This document shows positions 1 through 8,447 of a stretch of DNA of 39,253 nt, one piece after another. A program made the translations under genes and the position numbers. The stretch is from positions 1 through 39,253 of the forward strand of contig JABZGR010000019.1 of assembly GCA_015259125.1 (NCBI GenBank), in the 5' to 3' direction. Numbering within the stretch: the first letter of the stretch is position 1; each line of letters starts with the position of its first letter. The DNA comes from Alloprevotella tannerae. GTDB taxonomy: Bacteria > Bacteroidota > Bacteroidia > Bacteroidales > Bacteroidaceae. A model generated the notes under the pieces. The model was not told where the DNA came from, did not search any database, and saw only the letters and a list, made by a program, of their open reading frames with translations.

Positions 1-2
1 CA

Positions 3-2912
3 AAGATAAGAGAACTTTATATTTCTCATTCTTCTGGTACTGTAAATACTGACGTTAAGTTTGAACAAATAGACATTTCACATTGTCCTGAACTCTATTA
101 CTTCTTCTGTAGTGGTAACAAGTTCAAGACGCTTGATGTTAGCAAGAATCCTAAACTCTTTACTTTCGCTTGCGATGAGAACCTTTTGCGTTCTCTTGAC
201 GTTAGCAAGAACCCGGACCTTTATAGTGTAAACGTTCGCAATAACTATATGGACTTTGCGACATTGCCTTGGCCCGGTAATTGGTTTGAGTATTATCATG
301 CACAGCATGAAATGGAGTTGGACGATACGTATAAAGTTGGTGATGTTATTGACCTTAGCCATCGTGTATTGCGTCAAGGAACGACAACCAATGGTGTTCT
401 TTTCAGAGTGCCAAAAGAAGATCCAACAAAGCCTGTTGAATTAGACAATACATATTATACGTATGAAAACGGAAAGGTAACTTTGTTGAAAGCAATTTCA
501 GACCAAGTCTTCCTTCAGTTTACCAATACGGTATTAAAAGATTATCCGATCCGCACCGAGAATTTCAACATCAGAACTGCTGAAGATTTTGGTAAAGATA
601 TTAAGGCTGTTGAGTTAACAAGTCTTGGTACGGCCGGTGTTCCTGTTAAGATGTCAGTTGGCGTTATTGGAGCTACTCAAACTTCTCCCGTTACTATTAA
701 GGTTGATTTGGGAGATGGTAATCTTACTCCGATAGCTGTTAAGTCAGAGCGTCCTACAGTTGCAAACATTGATACACAGCGTAAAGGTTCCGGTAACATT
801 ATTGTTTACGTACCCCAAGATCGTTATGTGTCCACTTTAGAAACGGATAATTTGGCAATCGACAATATTGATCTTACGGCATTGAATCAATTGCGTGTAC
901 TCTCTTTGAAGAATGCCGGTTTGAGAAATATTGACCTCAGCTACAACAATAAACTTGAAAAGCTTGATCTTTCAGGTAACTTGCTGACACGCCTCACATT
1001 GAAAGGCCCATCATCTTATTTCTATAAGAGCTTATTGACTGACATCAACTTAAGCAACAACCAATTGGAAAGCTATGAATTTGATGACTTCTATGCTGTG
1101 CGTAAGTTTGATATAAGCAATAATAAGATGGTTAATTTAGACGTATCTGATGCAGACAACCTTCGTTCGCTCAATATTTCTAATAATGCTTTTACACGCT
1201 TGCTACTTAACCACAGTGAACTCTTAGAGCGCTTGGATGCTTCTAACAACCAATTGACAGAGATTAAGATACCACCAGTTGCTCCTATGGCTTATCTCAA
1301 TGTGAGTGGCAATAAGTTTACATTGGCTGATATGCCTGCAGATTTCGGACTCGAAGGTGCAAACTTTGTCTATGCTCCACAACAAGTTCTTGAAATCTCA
1401 GAATCTTCTCCGGGTATCGACCTTTCAGAACAATTCATTACAAAGAAGGGTGCAACAACACAATTTGTGTGGAAGAAAGCAAATGGCGACAGATTGCAGG
1501 AAGGCACAGATTATACTATAAATAATGGTGCTGCTAAATTCCTTAATCTAAGCGTTGGCAAGATTTATTGTGAAATGACACATGCTGCTTATCCTGCTTT
1601 CACAGGTGCAAATGTGTTTAAAACAACGCTTGTACAACCGATTGCCATGCCTCAATACGAATTGGCATCTTTCACTACGGTAAGTGCGGTAGATAGCGTT
1701 GAACTTTCTATGGCAAGTCCGGTTAAGGGTACATCTGTTTATTTCGAATGGAATGCTGACGGTAATGTTACGCAGTACACACTGGATACTTCTTACAAAA
1801 TATTCAGAGCAAAATCGAAAGCAAATACCAAGGTGCGTGTTCTTGTTGCTAACGAACAAGATAAACTCTCAGTATTTAGTATTTCACATGCTAAGATTGG
1901 CGAAACTGACTTCACTGGTTTGAAAGATGCTCGCACGATAACAATTGATGATGCTGGACTGAAATCCGTTAATCTCCCCGTTTCTTCTGAGCTGAAGCAG
2001 TTGAATCTCAGTGGAAATGAATTAACCGAGCTTGATTTGTCGAAGCTCCCGAATCTCTACTTCCTCTCTTTGAATGATAATAAACTGAAGACTTTCGATT
2101 TGTCGAAGGCGAAGAAGCTTGGTCTTGCCCTTCTTGCAGGCAATAACATGAAAGAGATTAAGATAGACAATCCGGATCTCTGGAATCTTGACTTGAGCAA
2201 AAATGCCTTTGAAAGTGTTTCGCTCGACAATGCTCCTGCTTTGGAACAACTTTGGTTGAACGATAATAAACTTACAAAGGTTGATATTTCTAAGAATTCA
2301 CATCTTACCGTATTGAATCTTGTAAAGAACAAGCTGAGATTCTCTACCATGCCGGTCGCTGTAGATAGCGATGGTAAGAGCAAGTTCTATAAGTATTCTT
2401 ACAACCTCCAGGAACCACTTGATGTGAAGTGTGTTGATGGAAAAGTAGACCTAAGCGCTGAAGCTATGGTTGATGGTGAAGCTACATCATTCCGCTGGTT
2501 CGTTGATCGTATCAACGTGATTGATGGTGAGCCTCAAGGTGAAGAGTTGGAAGCTGATGAGTTCTCTATCGTGAATGGGGTTACTACGCTAAAATTAACA
2601 AAGGCAGCTAACAACCTTGTTTGCTTGATGCGTAATACTCGTTTGCCAAATCTCTATCAAATCACCAACTACATTACCTTTGATCCACATACATCTATTG
2701 AAGGCGTTACCGCTGATGATGTAACGATACAGCTTGTAAATGGTGGCATTACCGTTCTGGGTGCCAAGAATCGTATGCTTGCTGTTTATACCATCGATGG
2801 TAAATTAGCTTATCAAAACAAATTGGCAGAAAAAGAAGCTCACGTTTCTCTACCTGCCGGTACGTACGTTGTACGTGTTGGTAACAAGGTTGCGAAGGTG
2901 AATGTAAGATAA
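3..2912 (+). CDS. Secreted leucine-rich-repeat surface protein, 5' end outside the window
   Basis: The reading frame is open from base 3, so the true start lies upstream; 969 residues are visible. The protein is built from many leucine-rich repeats of the bacterial type (units such as LDVSKNPDL, LNLSGNELTELDLSKLP, LWLNDNKLTKVDISKN) in two blocks, separated by beta-rich, Ig-like stretches. The last 60 or so residues (VYTIDGKLAYQ, then LPAGTYVVRVGNKVAKVNVR) match the C-terminal sorting domain of type IX secretion cargo, which is removed when the protein is attached to the outer surface. That is family knowledge; the likely role in adhesion or binding is inference. Repeats make a rho-independent terminator follow at once. 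Base and codon use look AT-richer than in the housekeeping genes nearby, as is usual for variable surface proteins. Confidence 0.88.
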   Translation, partial: KIRELYISHSSGTVNTDVKFEQIDISHCPELYYFFCSGNKFKTLDVSKNPKLFTFACDENLLRSLDVSKNPDLYSVNVRNNYMDFATLPWPGNWFEYYHAQHEMELDDTYKVGDVIDLSHRVLRQGTTTNGVLFRVPKEDPTKPVELDNTYYTYENGKVTLLKAISDQVFLQFTNTVLKDYPIRTENFNIRTAEDFGKDIKAVELTSLGTAGVPVKMSVGVIGATQTSPVTIKVDLGDGNLTPIAVKSERPTVANIDTQRKGSGNIIVYVPQDRYVSTLETDNLAIDNIDLTALNQLRVLSLKNAGLRNIDLSYNNKLEKLDLSGNLLTRLTLKGPSSYFYKSLLTDINLSNNQLESYEFDDFYAVRKFDISNNKMVNLDVSDADNLRSLNISNNAFTRLLLNHSELLERLDASNNQLTEIKIPPVAPMAYLNVSGNKFTLADMPADFGLEGANFVYAPQQVLEISESSPGIDLSEQFITKKGATTQFVWKKANGDRLQEGTDYTINNGAAKFLNLSVGKIYCEMTHAAYPAFTGANVFKTTLVQPIAMPQYELASFTTVSAVDSVELSMASPVKGTSVYFEWNADGNVTQYTLDTSYKIFRAKSKANTKVRVLVANEQDKLSVFSISHAKIGETDFTGLKDARTITIDDAGLKSVNLPVSSELKQLNLSGNELTELDLSKLPNLYFLSLNDNKLKTFDLSKAKKLGLALLAGNNMKEIKIDNPDLWNLDLSKNAFESVSLDNAPALEQLWLNDNKLTKVDISKNSHLTVLNLVKNKLRFSTMPVAVDSDGKSKFYKYSYNLQEPLDVKCVDGKVDLSAEAMVDGEATSFRWFVDRINVIDGEPQGEELEADEFSIVNGVTTLKLTKAANNLVCLMRNTRLPNLYQITNYITFDPHTSIEGVTADDVTIQLVNGGITVLGAKNRMLAVYTIDGKLAYQNKLAEKEAHVSLPAGTYVVRVGNKVAKVNVR

Positions 2913-2943
2913 TAGAGCATTTATAATTCTCTGATTACAGCTA

Positions 2944-2982
2944 AAGAGTGCTTTTCCTAACAGGATAAGCACTCTTTTTTTT
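2944..2982 (+). terminator. Rho-independent terminator of the leucine-rich-repeat gene
   Basis: AAGAGTGCTT (2944-2953) pairs with AAGCACTCTT (2967-2976) and is followed by a run of T. It lies 32 bases after the stop codon. Confidence 0.85.
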
Positions 2983-3027
2983 GCGTAGTTGTACATGATA
3001 CTTGTTTCATACGCTTCAATGCATAGA

Positions 3028-3077
3028 CCCCCCGATTCTGTCTGTTTTTCAACAGGTAGAATCGGGGGGTTATTTTA
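3028..3077. terminator. Strong hairpin between convergent genes
   Basis: CCCCCCGATTCT (3028-3039) pairs perfectly with AGAATCGGGGGG (3058-3069); a second short stem (CTGT/ACAG) lies inside the loop. On the plus strand a T-rich tail (TTATTTTATC) follows; on the minus strand, where hppA ends 24 bases before it, the tail is not T-rich. It probably insulates the two convergent genes and may end hppA transcription. Confidence 0.7.
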
Positions 3078-3092
3078 TCTATTCTCGCAGCC

Positions 3093-5300
3093 CTACATCA
3101 GATTGTAGTCCACTGTAAGGCCGGCCATGACGATGCTGACCATGCTCATTAATTTGATGAGGATGTTCAAACTTGGGCCGGACGTGTCTTTGAATGGGTC
3201 ACCAACGGTGTCGCCCACAATCGTGGCTTTGTGGACGTCACTGCCCTTACCTCCGAAGTTTCCTTCTTCCACAAATTTCTTGGCATTATCCCACGCACCA
3301 CCGGCATTCGCCATAAAGACGGCCAACGTAAAGCCGGCACAGAGGCCACCAACGAGGAGGCCGAGCACACCGGCGACACCGAGGACAACGCCGGTGACGA
3401 TGGGGATGATGATGGCTAAGAGCGAGGGCAGAATCATTTCGTGCTGGGCAGCACGTGTGCTGATTTCGACACAGCTTCCATAGTCGGGCGTGGCCTTGCC
3501 TTCGAGGATGCCTTTGATTTCGCGGAACTGGCGGCGCACTTCATCGACCATCTTAGCCGCGGCACGTCCGACAGCACCCATAGTGAGTCCGCAGAACAGG
3601 AAGGCAGCCATTGCGCCAATGAATACACCTACGAGTACGCGCGGGTTCATCAGCGTCACTTGGAAGTATTCCATCATTTCGGGCATAGAAGCCTTTGACG
3701 GATCGAAAGCATTGCCCGCTGCGTCGATAAATTGCTGTCCGCCCTCCATAGCCCGCGTCATAGCGATTTTAATTTCTTCCACATAGGAAGCCAGCAAGGC
3801 CAGTGCGGTAAGTGCTGCCGAACCAATGGCAAATCCTTTGCCCGTGGCTGCCGTCGTATTGCCGAGTGCATCGAGTGCATCTGTGCGGTGGCGAACCTCT
3901 TCGCCCAACTCGCTCATCTCAGCGTTGCCGCCGGCGTTGTCGGCGATAGGGCCGTAAGCGTCCGTAGCGAGCGTAATGCCCAGCGTGGACAACATTCCGA
4001 CAGCTGCAATGCCGATGCCGTAGAGTCCTTTCGAGATGCTTTCTGCACTCATGGAGAAATCGAAATGATTGGCGCAGAGATAGCTCAACATAATAGCTAC
4101 ACCGATCGTAAGCACCGGAACGCAGGTGGAAATCATACCCGTACCGATACCTTTGATGATGACCGTGGCAGCTCCAGTTTGGGCAGATTCAGAAATGGCT
4201 TGGGTGGGCTTATAACTATGCGAAGTGTAAAATTCTGTAGCTTGCCCAATAATAACGCCCGCCGTCAGACCGCTGATAACGGAGAAACTTAGGCCTACCC
4301 AGTTGTCGAGGCCAAGGCCATAAAGGATGAGGAATGTGGCTATTGCAATCAATACGGCACTGGTATTAGTGCCGACAGACAGCGAACGGAGCAACTGACT
4401 CATGCTTGCCCCCTCTTTCGTGCGAACGAGGAAGATGCCGATGAGTGAGAGGAAGATACCGACAGCGGCAATAATCATGGGGGCGATGACAGCCCGCATC
4501 TGCATTTCACCAGCCGAAGCAAAGGCCGTGGCACCTAAAGCGGCTGTAGAAAGAATGGAGCCGCAATAGCTCTCATAAAGATCGGCGCCCATACCGGCTA
4601 CGTCGCCCACGTTGTCGCCGACGTTGTCGGCGATGGTAGCAGGATTGCGCGGGTCGTCCTCCGGAATGTCGGCTTCGACTTTTCCAACAATGTCGGCACC
4701 AACATCGGCTGCTTTCGTATATATACCGCCTCCCACGCGGGCAAAGAGGGCCTGGGTGGAAGCTCCCATACCAAAGGTGAGCATCGTGGTAGTGATGGTG
4801 ATGAGCGAGACGTGGTCAGAGCCGTAGACATAAGATAGGGCGATAAACCACAAGGCAATGTCCAACAATCCGAGGCCTACAACGACCAATCCCATTACCG
4901 CACCGGAGCGGAAGGCAATACGCAAACCGCTGTCCAAGCTCTTGCGCGCAGCATTGGCGGTTCGCGCGGAAGCATAGGTAGCAGTCTTCATACCGAAGAA
5001 GCCGGCCAAACCACTGAAAAGACCGCCCGTGAGGAAGGCGAAAGGTACCCAGGGATTTTGAATCTTAAGGACATAGGCCATGAAAGCAAAGAGAACGACG
5101 AGCACTAAAAAGACTTTGAGAACGACGAGGTATTGCTGTCTGAGGTAAGCCATTGCGCCCTTGCGGACGTGCTCTGCAATTTCGCGCATTCGGGGCGTTC
5201 CTTCGTCGGCCTTCATCATATTCTTAAAGAAGAACCAGGCCATGGTCAACGCTACTACTGATGCGATGGGCACCAGCCAGAAAAGAGGAGTTACATTCAT
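3093..5300 (-). CDS. hppA: K+-dependent membrane-bound ion-translocating pyrophosphatase
   Basis: A 735-residue integral membrane enzyme that couples hydrolysis of pyrophosphate to ion pumping across the inner membrane. The pyrophosphate site is seen at residues 199-247 (DVGADIVGKVEADIPEDD, then DNVGDNVGDVAGMGADLYE) and near the C-terminus (GDTVGDPFKDTSGPSLNIL). The segment GNTTAATGKGFAIGSAALTAL (480-500) has Ala at 484 and Gly at 487; in this family that marks the K+-dependent class (the K+-independent class has Lys and Thr). About 16 membrane segments are expected for the length. T91, F95, D147 and M178 fall where, as I recall, the subfamily pumping both Na+ and H+ has its signature residues. 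The gene is monocistronic. I see no clear TAnnTTTG box in its leader. Confidence 0.95.
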   Translation of the reverse strand: MNVTPLFWLVPIASVVALTMAWFFFKNMMKADEGTPRMREIAEHVRKGAMAYLRQQYLVVLKVFLVLVVLFAFMAYVLKIQNPWVPFAFLTGGLFSGLAGFFGMKTATYASARTANAARKSLDSGLRIAFRSGAVMGLVVVGLGLLDIALWFIALSYVYGSDHVSLITITTTMLTFGMGASTQALFARVGGGIYTKAADVGADIVGKVEADIPEDDPRNPATIADNVGDNVGDVAGMGADLYESYCGSILSTAALGATAFASAGEMQMRAVIAPMIIAAVGIFLSLIGIFLVRTKEGASMSQLLRSLSVGTNTSAVLIAIATFLILYGLGLDNWVGLSFSVISGLTAGVIIGQATEFYTSHSYKPTQAISESAQTGAATVIIKGIGTGMISTCVPVLTIGVAIMLSYLCANHFDFSMSAESISKGLYGIGIAAVGMLSTLGITLATDAYGPIADNAGGNAEMSELGEEVRHRTDALDALGNTTAATGKGFAIGSAALTALALLASYVEEIKIAMTRAMEGGQQFIDAAGNAFDPSKASMPEMMEYFQVTLMNPRVLVGVFIGAMAAFLFCGLTMGAVGRAAAKMVDEVRRQFREIKGILEGKATPDYGSCVEISTRAAQHEMILPSLLAIIIPIVTGVVLGVAGVLGLLVGGLCAGFTLAVFMANAGGAWDNAKKFVEEGNFGGKGSDVHKATIVGDTVGDPFKDTSGPSLNILIKLMSMVSIVMAGLTVDYNLM

Positions 5301-5573
5301 AAAAGTTTTATTTAAGTTTTGAGATTAATGTCAACACATATGCCTTCGTTGATTAGGAAGCCCAATATATGGCGTATTTTTTATATACCCAAAAAATCAC
5401 ATAAAAAAAGTTGCAATTTAGCATCTCAACATTTCAATTCTCTGGATTCGAACTACAAAACCGCCCCTTATCGCGATGATTAAGACGATAAGGGGGCGAT
5501 GATTTTAAATGAAAGATTTATGGTGTTTATCAGCGAAGTTTCCTCAAGTATAGATGCTTCGACAGTTTCATCG
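5301..5573. other. Intergenic region upstream of hppA
   Basis: About 270 bases without a gene. It holds the AT-rich hppA leader and a hairpin: CGCCCCTTATCG (5463-5474) pairs with CGATAAGGGGGCG (near 5485-5497) with one bulge. Read on the minus strand the hairpin is followed by GGTTTTG, so it could end transcription of the doubtful small gene at 5574-5780. Confidence 0.5.
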
Positions 5574-5780
5574 TCAACGCGTTAGGAACCATTGCAGCCT
5601 ATTAGTCTGCTCCCAAAGCAGCCGTGCATCAATGCGCAAGGGACTATCGACAAGCAGCTTACTCTGTTTTGAATTCGCCGAACGCACGTTAATTTCTTGC
5701 ATGGTCAAAGGCAAGATGGCGCATTGAGCATCCACGGCACTTGTGGGAAAAATGACGAGGATATTTTTGGGCCGGCTCAT
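5574..5780 (-). CDS. Doubtful small hypothetical protein or gene remnant
   Basis: A 68-residue frame beginning at an ATG (MSRPKNILVIFPTSAV). The same frame can be extended upstream to a GTG at 5849. I recognise no family. In its favour are a hairpin downstream that could serve as a terminator and a fairly protein-like composition. Against it are the short length, the lack of a visible promoter, and its place in a repeat-bearing spacer. It may be the 3' remnant of a lost gene. Confidence 0.22.
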   Translation of the reverse strand: MSRPKNILVIFPTSAVDAQCAILPLTMQEINVRSANSKQSKLLVDSPLRIDARLLWEQTNRLQWFLTR

Positions 5781-5923
5781 TATTAAATACGCCCCATCGA
5801 CAAGCTGGCAATGGCGACCGCAGAAGGCAGCCGGTGGCCCCGCTTGCACCTATTCGAACAAGCAGCTGCGTAGCCTTTTTTCACGCTGTGCGCAAGAGAG
5901 AAAAAAGGGCTTAGGGAAGTGGC

Positions 5924-6027
5924 GAAACTTTCTTAGGTGAGTCGAAAAACTTTCATAGGTGATCGGAAAAACTTTCTCCTATGATCGAAAAAATTCTCTT
6001 ATAAGACAATTTTTCGACGCTTATAAG
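5924..6027. repeat. Array A: degenerate tandem repeat, period 20-22 bp
   Basis: Units beginning GAAA(AA)CTTTC occur at 5924, 5944, 5966 and 5987 (spacings 20, 22, 21). The core is GAAAAACTTTCATAGGTGAT, with a small dyad GAAA/TTTC in each. The phase carries on in a second motif, CTTATAAG, at 5998 and 6020 (spacing 22). There are no spacers between units, so this is not a CRISPR. It lies just beyond the 3' end of the immunity-gene island. Confidence 0.75.
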
Positions 6028-6109
6028 AAAGTTTTGAGGGTCTATATGTGTCTGATTCTCAGCAGCTATTTTGGCCTTCCCGGCGCCGTTTTCGCCTGAA
6101 TTTGGATAT

Positions 6110-6781
6110 TTAGTGCTCTTGGAGCAAATACTTATAAAACAGTTCTAATTCTTCTGTGTCTTGGTCCAAAGTCCTCTCTCTGTTGTAGATTTCTTTATAT
6201 TTTGCCTCGACGCCCTCTATGTCATCCAACTTCTTCAATAAATACAGGGCGACATAATCGGTATGTTTTATTAAGTATGCATCATGATCAATCAGAGCAA
6301 ACCAGCTCTTTGCATAGGCCACACTTTGTAATAGTTCTGTCTGCCAATTGTTTTTCTCCTCTAATGTCTCAAAGTTAGAAAACCAAATTGAAAATTTCGC
6401 ATTAAAATCACTCAAAGTCTGCTCATCAGCTTTGAAGAATCTCCAGTCGGTTAATCCATAGACATCTTTATTAGATGTTCTCCCTTTGAAAATATCCTCT
6501 ATCACTTTGTCGGTGAAATTAGTAGGATATTTTATAAGTGGATCTTTCAATACTCTTTTTAGAATCGTATTTACCCCGGTAGAAATACGCTTGTTTTGCA
6601 ACTTAAGTCTAAGATGCAATGAAAAATGTGTCTTTGATTTAGTTACGCTAATCTCATAAATATATAAACTATCTCCTTTCCTTTTCTCAAACTTATTTGG
6701 CGCTTTCAGTTTAAACCCATCTTGCTCAAAAGAAGTTCGAATCACATCTACAATTTTCCCTACGACGTCTTTCTTTTCCAT
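6110..6781 (-). CDS. Putative immunity protein, related to the gene at 7388-8026
   Basis: A 223-residue soluble protein without signal peptide or membrane segment. The N-terminus (about 25 residues of helix, then GFKLKAPNKFEKRKGDSLYI) has the same layout as the protein of 7388-8026 (GFKWRPGSLKFRRSKDD): helix, GFK, a basic F/R patch, then a beta strand. By eye this recalls DUF4304-type immunity proteins, but I cannot confirm the family. The rest is helical and acidic. It is the last gene of the minus-strand island. The frame is open upstream of the chosen ATG to 6865 without any other ATG, and that upstream part may be the tail of a lost toxin gene. Confidence 0.75.
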   Translation of the reverse strand: MEKKDVVGKIVDVIRTSFEQDGFKLKAPNKFEKRKGDSLYIYEISVTKSKTHFSLHLRLKLQNKRISTGVNTILKRVLKDPLIKYPTNFTDKVIEDIFKGRTSNKDVYGLTDWRFFKADEQTLSDFNAKFSIWFSNFETLEEKNNWQTELLQSVAYAKSWFALIDHDAYLIKHTDYVALYLLKKLDDIEGVEAKYKEIYNRERTLDQDTEELELFYKYLLQEH

Positions 6782-6865
6782 ATGCTTTATTATTGATTGC
6801 CCCGGAATAGAACATTTCAGACCTTTGAAGTAACATGAATTAAAATAATCTTGCTTATTACGGAT
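6782..6865 (-). pseudogene. Possible toxin tail joined in frame to the downstream gene
   Basis: Directly upstream of the ATG at 6781 the frame stays open for 28 codons after a stop at 6866-6868. It reads NKQDYFNSCYFKGLKCSI, then PGQSIIKH, and runs straight into MEKKD. There is no start codon. It looks like coding sequence and may be the end of a toxin that once preceded its immunity gene. This is an interpretation by eye. Confidence 0.25.
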
Positions 6866-6912
6866 TCATCTATAATAGAGTTATGTGTTATATTCTATGC
6901 CCTATGCATTTA

Positions 6913-7269
6913 TCATTCTCTCTGTTGAAAATGTTCTTTAATATCACGATCATTCGATCGCTTACAATGTTCCTGCAACTTATGAGGCAAGTTCTTATTT
7001 AGACAAATGGCAACCTTACACCCTTTATCTCCTTTGTCAAAAATGAGCTGCATCAGCTCTTCATTTAAGTTCTCATACGCTGCGATTTCAGACAATATAC
7101 TATAGGCTAAGTCATTTGGTAAATAGCTTATTAAACTTCTTACAACCAAATCAAAATCCTGCGGTTTTATATCGATACGCAGCGTGATATTAGTAGAGGT
7201 GTCCCAAATATCACTCAATCTCTTGAAGTCATCGACAATCTTTGTTTTGTTTATATATAGTGCTTTCAT
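6913..7269 (-). CDS. Small hypothetical protein, probable immunity protein
   Basis: A 118-residue soluble protein that I do not recognise. The middle (LPNDLAYSILSEIAAYENLNEELMQLIF, read in two parts around residues 50-78) followed by KVAICLNKNLPHKLQEH resembles a short helical repeat of the leucine-rich-variant/HEAT kind, where pairs of helices end in a 'vA-x-N-x-x-xP' turn. Such folds are common among immunity proteins. Its place in the row of minus-strand genes, with a broken coding fragment just upstream at 7292-7392, supports an immunity role. Confidence 0.65.
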   Translation of the reverse strand: MKALYINKTKIVDDFKRLSDIWDTSTNITLRIDIKPQDFDLVVRSLISYLPNDLAYSILSEIAAYENLNEELMQLIFDKGDKGCKVAICLNKNLPHKLQEHCKRSNDRDIKEHFQQRE

Positions 7270-7291
7270 TCTTCGCTTTTTTAGGCATTTT

Positions 7292-7392
7292 TCAAGTCTG
7301 ACGATCTTTCTTATTTACTTTACCAACTAAAGGATTGTTTCCTTCTTCTACAGGGTTATATTCAGATCAAAAGAACGTGCAATAACATCAGG
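7292..7392 (-). pseudogene. Frameshifted gene end, possible toxin tail
   Basis: In one frame DVIARSFDLNI, then after a one-base shift EYNPVEEGNNPLVGKVNKKD and RQT before a TGA at 7292-7294. Both parts are protein-like and join naturally if one frameshift is repaired. It sits immediately before the gene at 6913-7269, where a toxin C-terminus would be expected if that gene is its immunity partner. Confidence 0.35.
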
Positions 7393-8026
7393 AATTCAAT
7401 TTAATTAAAAGGTTTCTGTATCGTTCCCGATATGCTTCATCCGGCAAAAGATATTTGCTGGCAACTTTCTTTGCGCGTTCAGTATTATGCTGCATAGTAT
7501 ACATTGCAATAGCAAGCAAGGCAACAACGTCATTACTATTTGAGAAGAAATAGATCTTCTGATTTTCAAAATCATCAAGCACATTACGTATGGTACTTCT
7601 GTCGTCTAAAAATGGGATTATCTTTTCAATGATAAGGGGTTTGATCTCTTTTTCTATGAGCAGATTCATATCTTCAACTGAAGTTGGGCGCCATTCAACC
7701 GCTTTAGTGTCGCAAACAAGGCCTGCGTTGACGTTCACAACAGTGTCTATGGCATCAAATTTATTATCAGCCCCTTTTAAACTTGTTGCTACTTTAGTTA
7801 TTTCCTTTGAGTCAAAACGGATCATCATACTGATATGTCCTATACTTTTATCATCTTGATATTTTGCAGGGGTTATGAAGAATAGAATTGATTGATCGAA
7901 GTCATCTTTACTTCGTCGGAACTTTAGCGATCCTGGTCTCCATTTAAAACCAAACTTAAGAAGTTGGTCTACCAAAATACTTTCTATGCTTGTTTTGAAG
8001 AATGCTTTTAACGCTTTTGCCTCCAT
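7388..8026 (-). CDS. Putative immunity protein, partner candidate of the Rhs tip at 8087-8379
   Basis: A 212-residue soluble protein. The N-terminal half (helix, GFKWRPGSLKFRRSKDDF, then a strand SILFFI and a long segment with SIGHISMMIRF) resembles DUF4304-type or similar alpha/beta immunity folds. The C-terminal half is helical and contains LLAIAMYTMQHNTERA and LPDEAYRERYRNLL. It is laid out like the protein of 6110-6781, and the two are probably distant paralogues. It follows directly after the decayed Rhs toxin tip, so it is the likely partner of that lost toxin. Start is the ATG at 8024-8026. Confidence 0.72.
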   Translation of the reverse strand: MEAKALKAFFKTSIESILVDQLLKFGFKWRPGSLKFRRSKDDFDQSILFFITPAKYQDDKSIGHISMMIRFDSKEITKVATSLKGADNKFDAIDTVVNVNAGLVCDTKAVEWRPTSVEDMNLLIEKEIKPLIIEKIIPFLDDRSTIRNVLDDFENQKIYFFSNSNDVVALLAIAMYTMQHNTERAKKVASKYLLPDEAYRERYRNLLIKLNS

Positions 8027-8086
8027 TGTTGTTTACGCGCTACGATCTTTATTGTTTATACTTCCTGTAGCTTTTACCTCTTACAA

Positions 8087-8379
8087 TTACGAATACCTTT
8101 GGCCGGAAGTGGCTTTGTTTATCCCTTCGTCAAATATTCTTTGAGCTTTCGTCTTGGTTGCCATTGGTTCTTTCATTTCTTGAAATCCTTTGTTGCTCGT
8201 ATAGTGGTGTAATCAAAAAATATCCAATCTTAGTATACGCCCACATATTCGCATCAGATACATACTCATATTGCATCAAGTTATTAACCTGCCAAACTTA
8301 ACGTGTATCGGCTGATAAAATTGTCTATCCTCGGGGCGTAATATCTGCACCTATTGTAGCATAGCTCCGTCTCTACCTT
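8087..8379 (-). pseudogene. Decayed C-terminal end of an Rhs polymorphic toxin
   Basis: Three overlapping frames together spell an Rhs end. (i) 8379-8284: VETELCYNRCRYYAPRIDNF, then ISRYTLSLAG and a stop; compare the usual Rhs sequence 'ETGLYYNRxRYYDPxxGRFIS(x)DPIGLAGG'. (ii) 8282-8130, shifted: NLMQYEYVSDANMWAYTKIG and on to a stop; compare 'GGxNLYxYVxDPNxWVDPxGL'. (iii) 8212-8087, shifted again: LHHYTSNKGFQEM and on to GINKATSGQRYS and a stop, which would be the toxin tip; HHYTSNK recalls HxH-type nuclease tips ending in 'HHxxTNK'. No start codon exists and at least two frameshifts are present, so nothing functional is made. The match of parts (i) and (ii) to the Rhs core is direct; the nature of the tip is inference. 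Confidence 0.82.
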
Positions 8380-8447
8380 CTCGGGCTAATCTTGATGGCG
8401 AAATATAAGCCCAACTTATCACTTCACATCTTTCTTTACACACTTTG

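Noticed and set aside
3732..4292. 186-codon open frame on the plus strand inside hppA
   Set aside because: It is fully covered by conserved hppA sequence in the other direction.
5924..6027. Array A (and the other 20-22 bp arrays) as CRISPR
   Set aside because: Units follow one another without spacers, are degenerate, and no cas gene is in the window.
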